Positions 11,078-22,640 of a stretch of 64,000 nucleotides of DNA are shown one piece after another. The stretch is taken from the NCBI RefSeq assembly GCF_048773025.1, contig NC_133546.1, forward strand, positions 16,882,001-16,946,000, read 5' to 3'. The notes beneath the pieces are model-generated. The model was not told the origin of the DNA. It was given only the letters and a program-made list of their open reading frames with translations, and searched no databases. Every line of letters starts with the position of its first letter. Position 1 is the first letter of the stretch. The position numbers were made by a program, and so were the translations under genes. This DNA is from Camelus bactrianus (Eukaryota; Chordata; Mammalia; Artiodactyla; Camelidae).

Positions 11078-11769
11078 CCTGAAAATTGGTGCAGCCACTA
11101 TGGAGTACAGTATGGAAGTTCCTTAAAAAACTAAAAATAGACTTAGCATATGATCCAGCAATCCTACTCCTGGGCATATATCCAGAGAAAATTATAATTC
11201 GAAAAGACACATGCACCCCAGTGTTCAAAGCAGCACTATTTACAATAGCCAAGACATGGAAACAACCTAAATATCCATTGACATATGAATGGATAAAGAA
11301 GATGTGGTATATTTATACAATGGAATACTACGCAGCTGTAAAAAAGAATGAAACAATGCCATTTGCAGCAACATGGATGGACCTAGAGATTATCATATTA
11401 AGTGAAGTAAGTCAGACAGAGAAAGACAAATATCATATGATGTCGCTTGTATATGGACTCTTAAAAAAAAGGTAAAAATTTTATTTACAGACCAGAAATA
11501 GACTCATGGACATAGAAAACAAACTTTTGTTACCAGTGGTGAGGTGGAGGGAGGGACAGATTAGGAGTTTGGAATTAACAGATACACATTCCTATGTATA
11601 AAATAGACAAACAACGAGAACCTACTGTATAGCACAGGGAACTATATTCAATTTCTTGTAATGAGCTGTAATGGAAAAGAATATATATATATGAATTGCT
11701 TTGCTGTACACCTGAAATTAACTTTGTAAATTGACTACATGTCAATAAAAAATAAGAATTAAAGAAATT
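11078..11769 (+). mobile_element. L1 LINE, 5'-truncated, ORF2 C-terminus plus 3' UTR
   Basis: The frame at 11086-11475 translates to the C-terminal region of L1 ORF2p, including residues [16 protein letters not shown] and FAATWMDLE, which are hallmarks of mammalian L1. It is followed by the 3' UTR with aaatagactcatggacatag, gggacagattaggagtttgg, gagaacctactgtatagcac, ctttgctgtacacctgaaat, and a short A-rich tail after tgtcaataaaaaata. ORF2p provides the endonuclease and reverse transcriptase of L1, but those domains lie in the missing 5' part, so this copy is dead. A candidate 9-bp target duplication, aacatattt, flanks it at 11069-11077 and 11770-11778. Confidence 0.93.
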
Positions 11770-11829
11770 AACATATTTATTGAAGGACTACTACACACCA
11801 AGCTTTTGGCATTGGTGTTGCATCAGTAA

Positions 11830-12440
11830 ATGATATATGATCATTAATTTATTTCCAAAATATTTATTTAGTGCCTACTCTTTGCCAGGCATTGCTCCAG
11901 AGGATACATGGGGGAATAAGATGGGTAAGGTCCTTGCCTTTCCATAGTCTATGCTCTTGTATAGAAGAAAGCAGATAAAGAGCAAGTGAATGAATAAGAT
12001 CATTGCAGGTTGTTTAAATGCTATAGAGAAAAGTAAAACAAGGTGGGTGATAGAGATTACCTGGGGAAAATATCCCTTAGGTAAGCTGGACAAGGAAAAC
12101 CTCTATGAAAAGGAGGAGGTGACATTTGTTTAGATCTGAAGGACAAGAAGATGACAACTTTGATAAGCAGGGATGTGGAACATAGAATGTTTAAAGGAAA
12201 GGAAGGGCAAAAGTCTGGTGACAGACACGAGCTTAGCAAGTGTGAGTAATGGAAGCAGGCATGTGAACAGGTAGAGGTGTGAATGAAGAGGTGGCTGGGG
12301 TGAGACAGACCTCTCAGGGCTTCAGACCATGATAACGATTTGGGGTTTTATTCTAAGAGAAATGGGAAGCCAGTGGAAGCGTTTCAGCATTGAGTGGCAT
12401 GAGCTAATGAGCGTTACAGTGTATTGGATGACGTTGAAGT
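11830..12440. repeat. Ancient interspersed repeat, family not named (copy 1 of 3)
   Basis: It begins with a ttatttagtgcctactcttt gccaggcatt phrase like a reversed L2 terminus. It then continues with ggggaataagatgggtaagg, a ctctatgaaaaggaggaggt gacattt block, gcaagtgtgagtaatgg, and gtggcatgagctaatgag after gaaatgggaagccagtgg. I know this word order from a widespread mammalian repeat (gaggaggtgacatttgagc, gatgggaagccattggag, gtgacatgatc) but cannot name the family with confidence. Related copies lie at 20545-20990 and 45232-45600. Confidence 0.6.
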
Positions 12441-13737
12441 AATTTAAGTGCCTTTGTAGTATTATTCAAATTTCGAGCCCAAAGTGAATTTAGAGATCAT
12501 ATAGCTCGATTCTCTCTTCTTAATGGAAACTGCTGTCTGCATGGGTTAGTTCGCTTGTCTGGGACACAAACCTGTCTCTTATCTCTAATTCATATGCTTT
12601 TTCATTTTTTTTTTACTGTGCTAACCCACACTTGCACCCAAGTTTACTAACTTTTCTTCAGTATTGATCCTCTCCTTTCTTCCTCCTTTTAAGTGAAATC
12701 ACTCTGGAGCCAAGATCTATTGTAGAGATAATAAAAATATTCTCACCACTAGTGGAACTGGACTTGGAAATTGGACAGAAGAACTCCATGAGGAATAGAC
12801 CCTCTACTTGTGGTCTTCACCGTGACCTTTTATGCATGAATGGCTTATTCTGGGTCATTCATATTGTTTTATGAAATAAGTTATCTCTAGTGACAATCTG
12901 CATAACCTTTTTTAAAAAATTTTTATTTGCCAAAGAAAGAAAAGGATAGCGCTGAAAATTGGATGGTTGGCAGTTGCTAGGCACCAGGCAAACATTCAGG
13001 AACTGGCAATGAAACACAAGATGATTTAAAAATAAACAACCATTTTAATTTTTAACCACAATTCCAATGAAGCAGATTAAGTTATCTGATTACTAGGATT
13101 CTCCAAACAGACATTTAACAAGAGAAGTAGGATATTTTTGAATTTTCGGTGTCTATCCATTATGCTTACTTAATAGAGTTATTTTTCTTCTCAATGTTTG
13201 CCAGGTTGATTAAAATTCACTTTTATAATTTTCAGGTTTAGTGGTTGGAGAGATGGACAACTGTTTGCAAAGCAAAATAAAATTTATGCCATTTAAATTT
13301 CAGTAGAGTTGGCTTGAATATTTCCCTAAGGAGACTCTTATAATCTGGGTAGAAATGGAGTAAATAAATTATTCATTCCATAATCCCTGGTGTTTTTTTT
13401 TCTACCATCATGTAGAGCTTCATGATCAGAAGTTCAACCTTCTGACCCTCTGAACTAGTTGACTCTGACCCTGAAATGTCACCAGCTTCATCCTCTTTTC
13501 TCCAAATCATTCCCTTTGCATTCAAGCTCCTCTGAAAAAAAGGCACAATGTCTCCCTTAAGCTCTGTGGAGCCTTAGTAATCTCTGTCATAAATAATGTC
13601 AGCTTTATGTACTGAACTTCTATCTATAATCATAAACTACAACAATAAATGAGATAGACCTAACTATACCTGGAAGAGCAATGACCTGATAATGTGATAC
13701 TTTGCAGAATTAGCAACTCAGGCCAATGACACAAGGA
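12441..13737. other. Mostly unassigned stretch with possible conserved core
   Basis: No gene is recognised. The interval 12930-13340 is repeat-free and has enhancer-like texture (attttaatttttaaccac, cagattaagttatctgatta, ggttgattaaaattcac). The rest, including 13440-13620, is CT-rich and could be very old repeat, but I cannot assign it. Confidence 0.35.
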
Positions 13738-13985
13738 AGCATTGTGCAGTGGTTGGAAACACAGCCTTCAAAGCCAGACTGCCAAGGTTTGAATCTTGCT
13801 CTGCCATCCAAAAACTGTGTAACCTTAGGCAAGTCACTTGTCTTCTCTTTTCCTCTTTTCTCATTTTTAAGAGGGGGAAAATAATAGTAACTGCCTCACT
13901 ATTGTTAAGATGGTTAAAAGGGATGGGATGATGTTTGTAAAGCTTTTAGAACATGCCCATCATAGTAAATATTATGTAGGTCATC
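13738..13985 (+). repeat. SINE MIR
   Basis: A near full-length MIR: gcattgtgcagtggttggaa with acagcc, agccagactgccaaggtttg aatcttgctctgcca, ctgtgtaaccttaggcaagt, a stretched cctcttttctcatttttaag box, aataatagtaactgcctcac, and a 3' ttgtaaagcttttagaacat. The 60-codon frame overlapping it is incidental. Confidence 0.9.
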
Positions 13986-14167
13986 TGATAAATAAAGTGA
14001 AATGCAGAGAAGTGCATACGAATGATCTCTCAGCAGATCCTAACCTTTTGTCTGCTTTTTCCCTCTCATTTGCTTAAACTGCTCCTAAAAAAAAGAAGAT
14101 TTTAAACTGCTACCAAAAGGCAGGACTTATGAATAAAGAAATAAATGCATTTCTATTTATAACAAGT

Positions 14168-15211
14168 CAGTCCTTGCTTTGCACAGTTCCCTTATGCATG
14201 AAGGTCGGTTACTGCGGCTTAGTTAACACCAGTCGTCCAACAACACGATTCAAATTTCAGTCCCCATGGCATATTAAGTGAGCCAAGTACATCTAGACCA
14301 GACTTCCTGCTAGCTCTTCAGTCCACAATCACTATGTCCAGAACAGATGCCCATCATGATCAGTGACCAATGATGTCACTTCCTCCAAAATTTGTCAGTA
14401 ATTGATCATTGCACTTCTGTTTTTCAGTTCACGTGCAGACAGCAAAGCATGTAGTTGCGCTGCTTCCTCATCTTCCAGGGACAGGCCCACATGACATTTT
14501 ATACAAATGAATAATCAGCAGAGCAAAGTAGCCAAGAAAGATGAAAACGCAACAAAGAGACAAATGATAGCATATTGAATGAACATAAAATGGGACTACA
14601 GAAGAAATAGATGGGTGTGGGGAAGGTCGACAATGGCCTATTTGAGAGACTGTAGATGTGCAACCAGAGGAACTTAGTGAAAACTTAGTGAAGGTGAACT
14701 TATCAGCATAAACGAGGAAGGTGGTTGAGCAAAAAGGATAAAGCTGCCCTAGAGAAAGTGACCTCTTCACATAAAAAGAACTCTCAGAGATACTTCACAA
14801 TGTTGAAAGCACAAAGGCTAAAATGTTTGAAGTCGATCAAAACCTAGCGCTATGACAATTCCCCAAAGCAGGAAAGATGCTCTTTTTGTATCTTAAGTTA
14901 AACCATGACAAGAAGAAGCAAACAGTATTCAAACTACTCTTGATAAAAGTGCAATGAAATAATTTTAATTCTCAATGGTTCTAATATTTTAAATTACAGT
15001 ATACTAAATAAATACTATTTTTCTCTGTTTTACATTTCTCGATGTATTTATGAACTATGGTAAAAGAGCTTTTAAAGTTTTAACAAACATTTTTGAAAGT
15101 CATGGAACAACCGTAACTTTTCCCACTGATGATTAAGATCACTTTGTGTGGTCTCAGCTTGCATGGTCATTCCTATGGCCCTGCACTACCGGACAAAGTG
15201 AGGACTATCTG
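14168..15211. mobile_element. Tigger-type (pogo superfamily) DNA transposon with degraded terminal inverted repeats
   Basis: The left end reads cagtccttgctttgcacagt. The right end, reverse-complemented, reads cagatagtcctcactttgtc, so the two ends share cag, tcctNNctttg after a 2-bp offset, forming an imperfect inverted repeat. The right end is followed by TA at 15212-15213, the target dinucleotide of mariner/pogo elements; the left flank has decayed. At about 1,044 bp it is far shorter than an autonomous Tigger of about 2.4 kb, so it is a non-autonomous or internally deleted copy. The minus-strand frame at 14468-14770 has no recognisable transposase motif. Superfamily assignment is moderate; the exact family is unknown. 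Confidence 0.6.
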
Positions 15212-15213
15212 TA

Positions 15214-16404
15214 CTATTTTGGAGGCATTGCTAATCCAGTTAGAGGGTAGGAAAGTTCATCTGAGCATAATGATTATGCTGGTTGGGCAAGAGCCTTGAA
15301 AACAATAAAAATTTTATTCAAACATGGTAAATTATTCTATCCTTGGGATGTCTCTTGATCCAACATTTAATCACCATTAAATATTGTCTGTCACAAAACT
15401 ATTTATGTGTATTATTCAGAACTAAGAATTCTCTAAATAGATCAAACTACCTGAGGTCTGCATTCTCATTTCCTGGCCCTATATTTTTCACAGAGAGGGA
15501 ACTGAAGACGTCTTTTCTTTTTCCTTCAGCAGTTCAAGAGAGCGTATCAATGGACATAAATTATATGCTCAATATAGAATCTGAATTGTGTAAGATCCCA
15601 CACTAAAGGGCACTGAATGTCATGTTCATCTGAAATAACAGAGAGCATTATAATCACTCTATCCAATTTGAGAAAGGACACAAAATTTAGAGTTTTTAAG
15701 TAGGCATCCATATTATTTTGATATTTATAGATTGTTTAATGTTTTTGATTGAAAATGGGCCTAAATAATTTGGTTAATTGTTTCCCATCAATTTAAATAT
15801 ATATTTATATTATAATAAATATGCATTTAACTATATTTTATGTTATATATTAAATATATTTTATATTATCATAATAAATATACATTTAAGTATAACAAAC
15901 TTGGAGTTAGGAATTTACTCACATCTTACAGATTGCTTGTATGTCAGCATTCTTAAGAGTATTCCTTCGTAATTCAAGATGGTATAATATTAACTCTTCC
16001 TTTCTCAAACTGAGCCCCAATCAAAGAGATACTTCTACATTTCTTGAATGGAGCCTCTGCTTCTGTATCCTCCCCTGAGGGAGAAAGAGACAACACTAGA
16101 GTCCTAAGAAGATCTTCATGATTATCACTCTGCAAGCTGTAAATGGTCAAAGTAAAATCTCTAAGAGTCAGAAAATGTCAGTAAGAGTCTGGGCTTCACG
16201 GCTCTGATTGCTGACCCCTGTTGACTCACATTGTCTTTTCCTGGTTCTTTGCCTTGGGAAGAGTCTCAAAATTAGTTGCAGTCACATGTTGGCCACTTGA
16301 ATTCTTACAAGTCAGTTAAAAATGGCCAAAGTACTCTAGATTCTAAAACATAAAACACATAGGAAACACTTATGATTGCAAATAGCTCACCATCTTAACA
16401 TGTC
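15214..16404. other. Unassigned stretch including an AT-rich duplicated block
   Basis: No gene is recognised. At 15790-15900 the sequence becomes almost pure A/T and contains an internal duplication: a ttatattataataaatatgc atttaa segment near 15806 recurs as ttatattatcataataaata with catttaag near 15860. The remainder is mixed-complexity sequence. Confidence 0.45.
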
Positions 16405-16790
16405 CCCATTTCTAGTCAGTGTAAGAGAAATGCAATAAAAATATTTTATCATCAATGCGATAGGCACAGCTCAAAAGGTAGATGTCATGTCTTGGTGGTG
16501 GCAGTGTGGGGAAACAGTGTCCCTCAACTGTTTGCTTCTGGGAGTGTAAATTAGTATACATCTGCATGTAGGAATAAAGCTATATAAATATCAGTTTAGC
16601 AATGGCCATCAAAAGTCAGAATGAGGACCCTTTAGCCACCAATTCCACTTCTTGAACTTATCTAACATCTTGAACATTTATGAAATTATGTAAATACAAG
16701 AACAATCCCTGCAGAATCATTTATAATACCAAACAATTGACGATACTACGTATAACAGGATATTAAAAATAAAATTTCTACCAACGTGCC
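16405..16790 (+). mobile_element. Older L1 (L1M-type) ORF2 end
   Basis: The segments gcaataaaaatattttatca, ggtggtggcagtgtggggaa, ttctgggagtgtaaattagt, tccacttcttgaacttatct and cagaatcatttataatacca follow the order of the diverged L1 ORF2 C-terminal coding region (gatgtggagaaactgg, gggaatgtaaattggt, attccactcctagg, gcattgtttataatag). No frame remains open. The copy is old and truncated at both ends. Confidence 0.65.
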
Positions 16791-16799
16791 AACAAAGTA

Positions 16800-18480
16800 A
16801 ATTTTAAATACTAAGACAGTCTTAAAAAAGAGTTCCTTCTGCAGGATTAAACAAAGAAAATGTTATGCAAAGGGCTTTGTGACTATTGGGCTCATCAGGG
16901 CAGGCATTATAAGGAAAGGTCAGAGATTGGAGAGAGGACCTGTAAGGTCATTGTTTCTAAGAGGGAGGAGGAGAGATAAGAAGCACTCCAAGGTGGGTGC
17001 TGTGAAGAGGACCACTCAGAACTATGTTCCTTGAAGTTGAATGTTGCACAGAGCTTAGTGTTTGGTCATGCCCAAGAAAGCTCAGGTGGCCTGTGGTAGT
17101 ACACTAATGGAGCTGCACTTGTGTAAGCCAGCACTCTTGTTTGTCAGAGCAAGCAAGGCCTGGGCATTTCCTTTGGACGCACGTGGTCTGCTGGAGAGCA
17201 GGTGGAGTGGCCTTGTGAGTTGCATGGCAAGGGAATTCAAGCTGCAGACAGAATTAACTTGGGTAACCAGCTGACCTTGAGGTGGGGAGATTATCTTGGA
17301 TTATCTGGGCCCAAGGAGTGTGCTGAAAAATAATGAGTTTCTATCAAAAAGGAGGGAGAGTTTGGTGTGCACTTGGGTATGTACCACTCAGATTGTCATC
17401 ACCCTCATCTACTGGGATTTGTCTTAGAACTTCAGAAAAAGGAGGACGTCACAGCACACTGACACACAGCTTGTTGTAGATGAAAGACATTCCTCCACTT
17501 CAGTAAATTGACTTGTCTGTGCGAAGGAGACAAAGCAAGGAAGCAACAAGTGACATCAGTGTAAGCAGGAGAAAGCATGGTGACCTGGGCAGTGGACCCA
17601 CAGCCCATGGCAGGGTAGCTCAAGGCTTTGGGGTGGCATGTCCTGTGACATCATGGACAGGGGCAGCAGAGGAGAATGAAGGACATGAAAGCAGGAATGG
17701 CCTTGACAAAGGATCACCACTGCCCACTCAAAGTCAAAGAATTGGTCCATCACACATTCAGAAGCACACATGCAAACTCATAAGGACCTCTTTAATGAGT
17801 CTGGGGGAATTTGGAGCTGAGCCGATGGAAGACAAGCTATGGCTTTCTGAAATTCTGCTGGAGGGGACTAAGTTACAAAGATAATGTTTTTTTAAACAAT
17901 AATTTTAAGCATTCTTTAGCTCTCATTTAGTGTGATTTGGGAAAATATGGGTAAAATTACATTAGAACCAATTCAGACTTTAGAAATCTAATTCCTGTTT
18001 TACTTCTATCTTCTCTATTAAGAGGAATAATTTTCACATTAGGAAGAGCAGAGTCACTGTGGTTAAGAAAAATATCAGATAACAACTTAGGTGAGGAGAT
18101 GATTACAGCATATTTCTCTCATAATGAGGAAGTTGCTGATACGATTGTGGAAACATGAATTATATTCAAAACCTTATGGAAAGCAGAGGAGGTTTCTCAG
18201 ACTTTTTCTTTCTTTTTCATCTTTAAGTTTTCTAAGAGGAAAAAGTATATTCTGGGGTCATATATGTGATTTCAATGCTTAATACACTTTCAAAAAGGAT
18301 TATGAAGATATTTTTGGATCACAAAGAGCTAACATGGATTCACCAAGAATATGTAATGTGATTCGATACTCTTAAGTATGTATGCTATAGTCCCTAAATT
18401 TCTTCACGAATGAGATGATGAAATATGACTTTAATCATAGTAATATATTGACTGCCCTCAAACTGAGTATGTGCTTTTTG
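16800..18480. other. Unassigned stretch with a possible MaLR-like snippet
   Basis: Around 17240-17320 the phrases gaattaacttgggtaaccag, ctgaccttgaggtggggaga, ttatcttggattatctgggc match the mid-part of an MLT1-type LTR, but the flanks do not continue the match. The surrounding kilobase is G/A-rich with several short frames (17062-17274, 17513-17884) that have no recognisable domain. It might be a degraded fossil LTR-related piece or unrelated unique sequence. Confidence 0.35.
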
Positions 18481-18499
18481 ACTTTTTTATCCATAATTT

Positions 18500-19050
18500 G
18501 AATGACAACAAAGACAGCCAGTTTATTCAATTTTTGAATGATATAAACATAGGATTCTGAAAGATGAACATCTCAATAAGGTAAAATAGTGAGTTAAAAT
18601 TAATGAGATGCAATGCAACAGCAATGCATATAAATTACTATATTTGTGTTTAAAACAATAAATGCAAATACAGGTTTGGGAATGTTAATCTAATGAAAAT
18701 GGATGTAAGGTTTTAGTTGACCAAGGCAAATTGAGTGAATGTGACTGATGAAATTTTGTTTTGCATAAATTAAAGTTTAGCATCCAGAACAAGGAAAGTA
18801 AAAGCTCACTGTTCTCTGAACAGAATAAACCATATCAAAATACCGAATTCAGTTTTTTTCCAGATTTTAGCAAGACATGGACACATTAGGGTATAATTAT
18901 TGAAGAACAGCCAGAATTAGATAAATTAACCTAGAAAATAGAAAACTTTGGTAATACATCATAGCTGCACTTAAGTATTTGAGAGATGGTCATGAGGAAG
19001 AAGTATTAGATTTTTTTCTCTAGATTGCCAGTTGCAAAAATTACAACATG
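18500..19050 (+). repeat. Probable CR1/L3 LINE 3' region
   Basis: The order gcatccagaacaaggaaagt, gacatggacacattagggta, attgaagaacagccagaatt, cctagaaaatagaaaactt, acttaagtatttgagagatg, gtcatgaggaagaagtatta parallels the CR1/L3 LINE region that reads (ggaacaaggaaggt ... cttgaggaacggctgaa ... cctggagaagagaa ... ttcaagtatttgaaaggttgtcatgtggaagagggatta). This is among the oldest repeat types in mammalian genomes. It is not coding. Confidence 0.6.
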
Positions 19051-20097
19051 GTGGTGAGTTGATTGCTAAGACTGGAGGTGGTAAGAGATGAGGCTAGAGG
19101 GTAGAAAGGGTCCAAGCGTGAAGAGGTAAGTCATGTTAAGGATGGTGGATGATGAGTGATCACAGAAGGGCTGTCAGTGGAGAAACAGGAGCAAGTTTGT
19201 ATTTTTGGAAAATCTCTTGCACTACACTGGGATAGCAGAGGCTGCCATCCAAAGAAGATGCCGTAAAGTGGGTGCTCCCAGTGAGTTTCGGTCTGGATAG
19301 GGTAACCTCCAAGACTTGTGAATTTTAACTATGAATGTACAACTTTGGAGAAAATTGAAACACTGTTTAATTGCTTTTCCAGAATTATCTTGTGGCACAG
19401 TTGCTCTTATAATTAACAGAAAGGCAACGTTTGTATTTCCTTGAGAAAACTTCAAAATTCTAAACTGGAAATAGCTCACACAGAAATACAGTGAATGGGA
19501 AAAAGGAACACTGTAATAAATTATAAACTGGAATCTAACTAGCAGGGAAAACTAAGCATAAAACAATTCAAAATAGGCTTGCTTGAGACAGGCATTCACT
19601 TCTGAAGCTCTAGAAAATAAGCTTATTCATACACAGAAAACATTTGGAATTATCACCATCATCCTCAACAACAAAAACATAAACCCCTCCACAAGCACTA
19701 CCAATATAGTATATTTTTTCCCTTATAATTAGATAACAATAAAATAGTCAAGGTCATGTCTTGGCAAAAGGTGTGTCTGTGTATTACATACTATGGGGAA
19801 GACTACATAGCAGAGACTAAAAGACTGAATTTGTTAAGTAGGATCTACACTTCTCAACTAGAATCACTTTATTTCTCAAATAGAATCCCTTGTTAGCTTG
19901 AACTAACCTCATTTTTTATAGTAACTCGATTAGTGATACCAGTGATCGCCTACCTGTGCGTGACCTTTCTAAGCCTTTCATTTTATAGCAAGAACCTGGG
20001 TCAGCCAATATTTTTATGCCCCATTGAGCTAACAAATGGAGATAGAATGGCAGAGTAGAACAAGGACTAGATTAACAGGAGGTTCAACTGAGTGGAG
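19051..20097. other. Unassigned non-coding stretch
   Basis: No gene or clear repeat. An 85-codon minus-strand frame at 19222-19479 has no recognisable domain. Confidence 0.4.
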
Positions 20098-20335
20098 TCC
20101 TGGTTAAGCATGAGTACTCTGGAATCAGTCTGAGTGTGGTTAAATCTTGATTCTGCTTTTTACAAAGCTCTTTGACTTGGTATGTGTTACTCAGTCTTTC
20201 TGTGTGACTCTATCTGTCAAATGAGTTACTAAGTACTTCATAGTAATGTTAAAAGGTCAAAAAAGTTGAAATAAGTAAAGTCTTATAGCTGTGCCTGATG
20301 CATGGTAGGTAATCAAATGAGGTTAGCTATGACTC
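20098..20335 (+). repeat. SINE MIR
   Basis: MIR landmarks in order: gagtactctggaatcagtct, aaatcttgattctgcttttt, a decayed cttggtatgtgttactcag, gtgactctatctgtcaaatg, ttcatagtaatgttaaaagg, and the 3' tgcctgatgcatggtaggta with atcaaatgaggttagctatg. Confidence 0.88.
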
Positions 20336-20455
20336 TTAGTCCTGGCTCTGACTCAGCTAGTCATTATGCAGATCAAGATAATTAACTTCCTTGGGATTTA
20401 GTTTCCTCATCTCTAACATGAAGGCATTGGACTAGATGCTGGCAAATAATTCTTT
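20336..20455 (+). repeat. SINE MIR fragment
   Basis: A second MIR piece lies directly after the first: ggctctgactcagctagtca, aattaacttccttgggattt, agtttcctcatctctaacat, then gcattggactagatg, which is the MIR variant ending in ...aatgaggggattggactagatgatc. Confidence 0.8.
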
Positions 20456-20463
20456 CATATCGC

Positions 20464-20532
20464 CTTAGATAATATAGTCATTATTTCTTTCCAATATCTT
20501 AGATACATATAGTCATTATTTCTTTCTAATAT
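20464..20532. repeat. 34/35-bp tandem duplication
   Basis: Unit one (20464-20497) and unit two (20498-20532) both read cttagata, a short variable part, atatagtcattatttctttc, then taatat or caatat. They differ at only a few positions, so the duplication is either fairly young or under some constraint. Confidence 0.9.
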
Positions 20533-20544
20533 CTTCATTTATCT

Positions 20545-20990
20545 GTTATATATTGACTGCCTATTATGTACAAGGAATAATGAGTTATATGAACATTTTA
20601 TTGGCCTCCAAGAATTTACAAAATATGAAGGAGATAAGATATAAACGTGTAACCCTAATGCAGATTCCAGGGGGCAAGGTTTGTGTGCTCCACACTGTGC
20701 ATAAGGTTTAGAGAGAGTAGGAGAGTAAGAAATAAAAAAGAGGAGCATTTGGATAGAGGTCATATGAAGAGAAGAAACATGCAGGTGGGAAAAACAGAAA
20801 ATGTTCAGGGAATGGGGCATCTACCAATTTAATAATGTTGGAAAAAGAAGTTGTGCCACATTGTAGAGCGTACAGAATCCCTGCCTAAGAAGCAGGGCTC
20901 ATTCTATAAGCAATAAAAGGTGTTGAAGATTTCAGAACAGAATCACAGTCCTGGTTAAGAGGAGAGAGGAGAATGCTGAAGAAAGGAGAG
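20545..20990. repeat. Ancient interspersed repeat, family not named (copy 2 of 3)
   Basis: Begins tatattgactgcctattatg with acaaggaataatg, like the reversed L2-style start of the copy at 11830. It later carries aagcagggctcattctataa, gcaataaaaggtgttgaaga and a gtcctggttaagaggag phrase that correspond to the 3' half of the same repeat (aagccattggagggttttaa, agatcactctgg). It is more decayed than copy 1. Confidence 0.5.
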
Positions 20991-20999
20991 TAAGAGCCT

Positions 21000-21805
21000 A
21001 GGTAAGAGGTAATAAAAGCAATCTACCCTTCACCTAGGGATTGGCATCCTTCTTGTGAATTTCTTTGACATTTACACTTCCTTGGATCTCTACTCAACAC
21101 TGGGTCCTCTGCACACTTTTCCTTCTTCCCCTCTGTTGGTCCAGCTGGGTAGGACTCCTTTCCAAAGACCTGAACTTTCTGCTACTCTAATTCTCTTTTT
21201 GAGGCTAGGAAGAATTGGGAAGACTTGCTGCAGGCATCTCTGCTGCCACAAACCTTCCTCCCTCTGATGAGGTACGTTATGGAACCCTTGGCTCTACAAG
21301 ACTTGTGCATTATCCAGCCACCTGCAATTGTGCTTAGGTGCTCATACAAGTGAATTCAGACTTTTTCCTACCTGGGGCTTTTGCTTTGAAACCTTTACTT
21401 TATGCCGTGGAGAACTCAGTTGGGCAAAGTAGAAACCCCAAGATCTTTCCCCCTTTCCCTGAAAGCCTTATGCATAGCCAAGTCCTGGGTAGCCCCTTTT
21501 TCTTTGTCGTCCCTGGTCCTCCTCCCCTTATCAGATACCCAAAGCTGAAGACATACAGCAAGAAAATGAACACGTTGCTCCAAATCTTACCAGAGCTTAC
21601 CAGGACTAAGAGAACGCAGGAGGAGGAAGAGACAGTTGGCAATCCCCTGACTCTTTTCTCCCAAATGTTCCACTGGCCAACCCTCAGCAAAGGTCTGTGG
21701 GCGTTGCTGCAGGAAACTCTTTTAGGTCCTTAATGGAACTGTCATATCTGTATTTCCTGAAGCAGTTAGAGGGAAAAGGTCAGGGTGAATGAAGCAAACA
21801 ATACC
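21000..21805. other. Unassigned non-coding stretch
   Basis: Moderately CT-rich sequence with overlapping short frames on both strands (for example 21338-21733 plus, 131 codons). The predicted peptides have no domain I recognise and codon positions show no clear periodicity by eye. I do not call a gene. Confidence 0.4.
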
Positions 21806-22030
21806 CTGTACTAAAGAGCATGAACTTTGGAATCAGACACACTTGTCTGGACTCAGATTTTTGATTTACCACTTACTGGTGACAAATACTTCTCTAGATC
21901 TCTGTTTTCTCATCTGTTACTGGCTATGGCACCTGACTGGATTGTTTTGAAAACTCAGTGAAAGGATGTAAGCAAACAAAACAAAACAAAACAAAACCTA
22001 CCGTCTAATAGGAGCTCATTAAATGCTACT
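21806..22030 (+). repeat. SINE MIR with an internal (CAAAA)n run
   Basis: gagcatgaactttggaatca, ggactcagatttttgattta, ccacttactggtgacaaata, cttctctagatctctgtttt and ctcatctgttactggctatg form the MIR core. The 3' part (aggagctcattaaatgctac) is also kept. Between them, at 21976-22000, sits a (CAAAA)n microsatellite. Confidence 0.88.
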
Positions 22031-22299
22031 CTCCCCACCACTTCCTGCAGCGAGGCCCTCTCCGCCTGTTTCTCATGACACTTGATGCTTTGTGGTTGGT
22101 TTGTTATCAGTTCAAACTTGTGGCAGAAAAGAGTCTCATCAGTTATTTTGATAATTCTTAAAATATTTTATCTTTAATAGTAAAATGTTTTAGTCCTTAT
22201 TTAAAATGCTTCAAGCATTTTACTCTCTTGAACTACTTCTAAATGCTTTGGAAATCAAAACATTGCAGTAGCCACTTACTATAACCCCTTTGCTGCCTG

Positions 22300-22640
22300 G
22301 TGGTGTACCCAATCTTCAGGAGCCATCTCCTCAGACATGTCTTTTCTCTGACCTCACTCCCTACCCTGGTAAAGCCAATCAGCCTTCCTCTGACCCTGCT
22401 TTGAATTATGCACACACCTCTATTAGAACATGGGCCTCAGGATAGTAGATTCCTGAGTGACATGTCCTCCTCCGTTCTGTACTGAGAACTCCATGTCAGA
22501 TGTCCATTGACCTTTCCCTCTCCTGCCTCAGACTAAGCATTCAGTGCCTTTATAGCACCTCCTTGGCTTCCAAAGGCTCCTCTGCAAAAGCCCCCATACA
22601 GCCATACCTTCTAGAAGGCTCTCCATGCTTTGATCATTCT
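22300..22640 (+). repeat. LINE L2 3' region fragment
   Basis: The CT-rich phrases ccatctcctcagacatgtct, tttctctgacctcactccct, ctgaccctgctttgaattat and ggcctcaggatagtagattc follow the L2 3' UTR order (gaagccttccctgacc...ccctgtgct...gactgtaagctc). Heavily diverged. Confidence 0.6.

Noticed and set aside
11086-11475. 129-codon frame as a host gene
   Set aside because: The translation is the C-terminal part of L1 ORF2p, so it belongs to the transposable element.
16800-17890. Possible internal region of an LTR retroelement
   Set aside because: Only a short LTR-like snippet near 17240-17320 matches. No flanking repeats, primer site or recognisable internal domain could be seen, so I leave it unassigned.
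21338-21733. 131-codon frame with overlapping antisense frame
   Set aside because: Overlapping frames on both strands indicate low stop density from composition. The peptide has no known motif.
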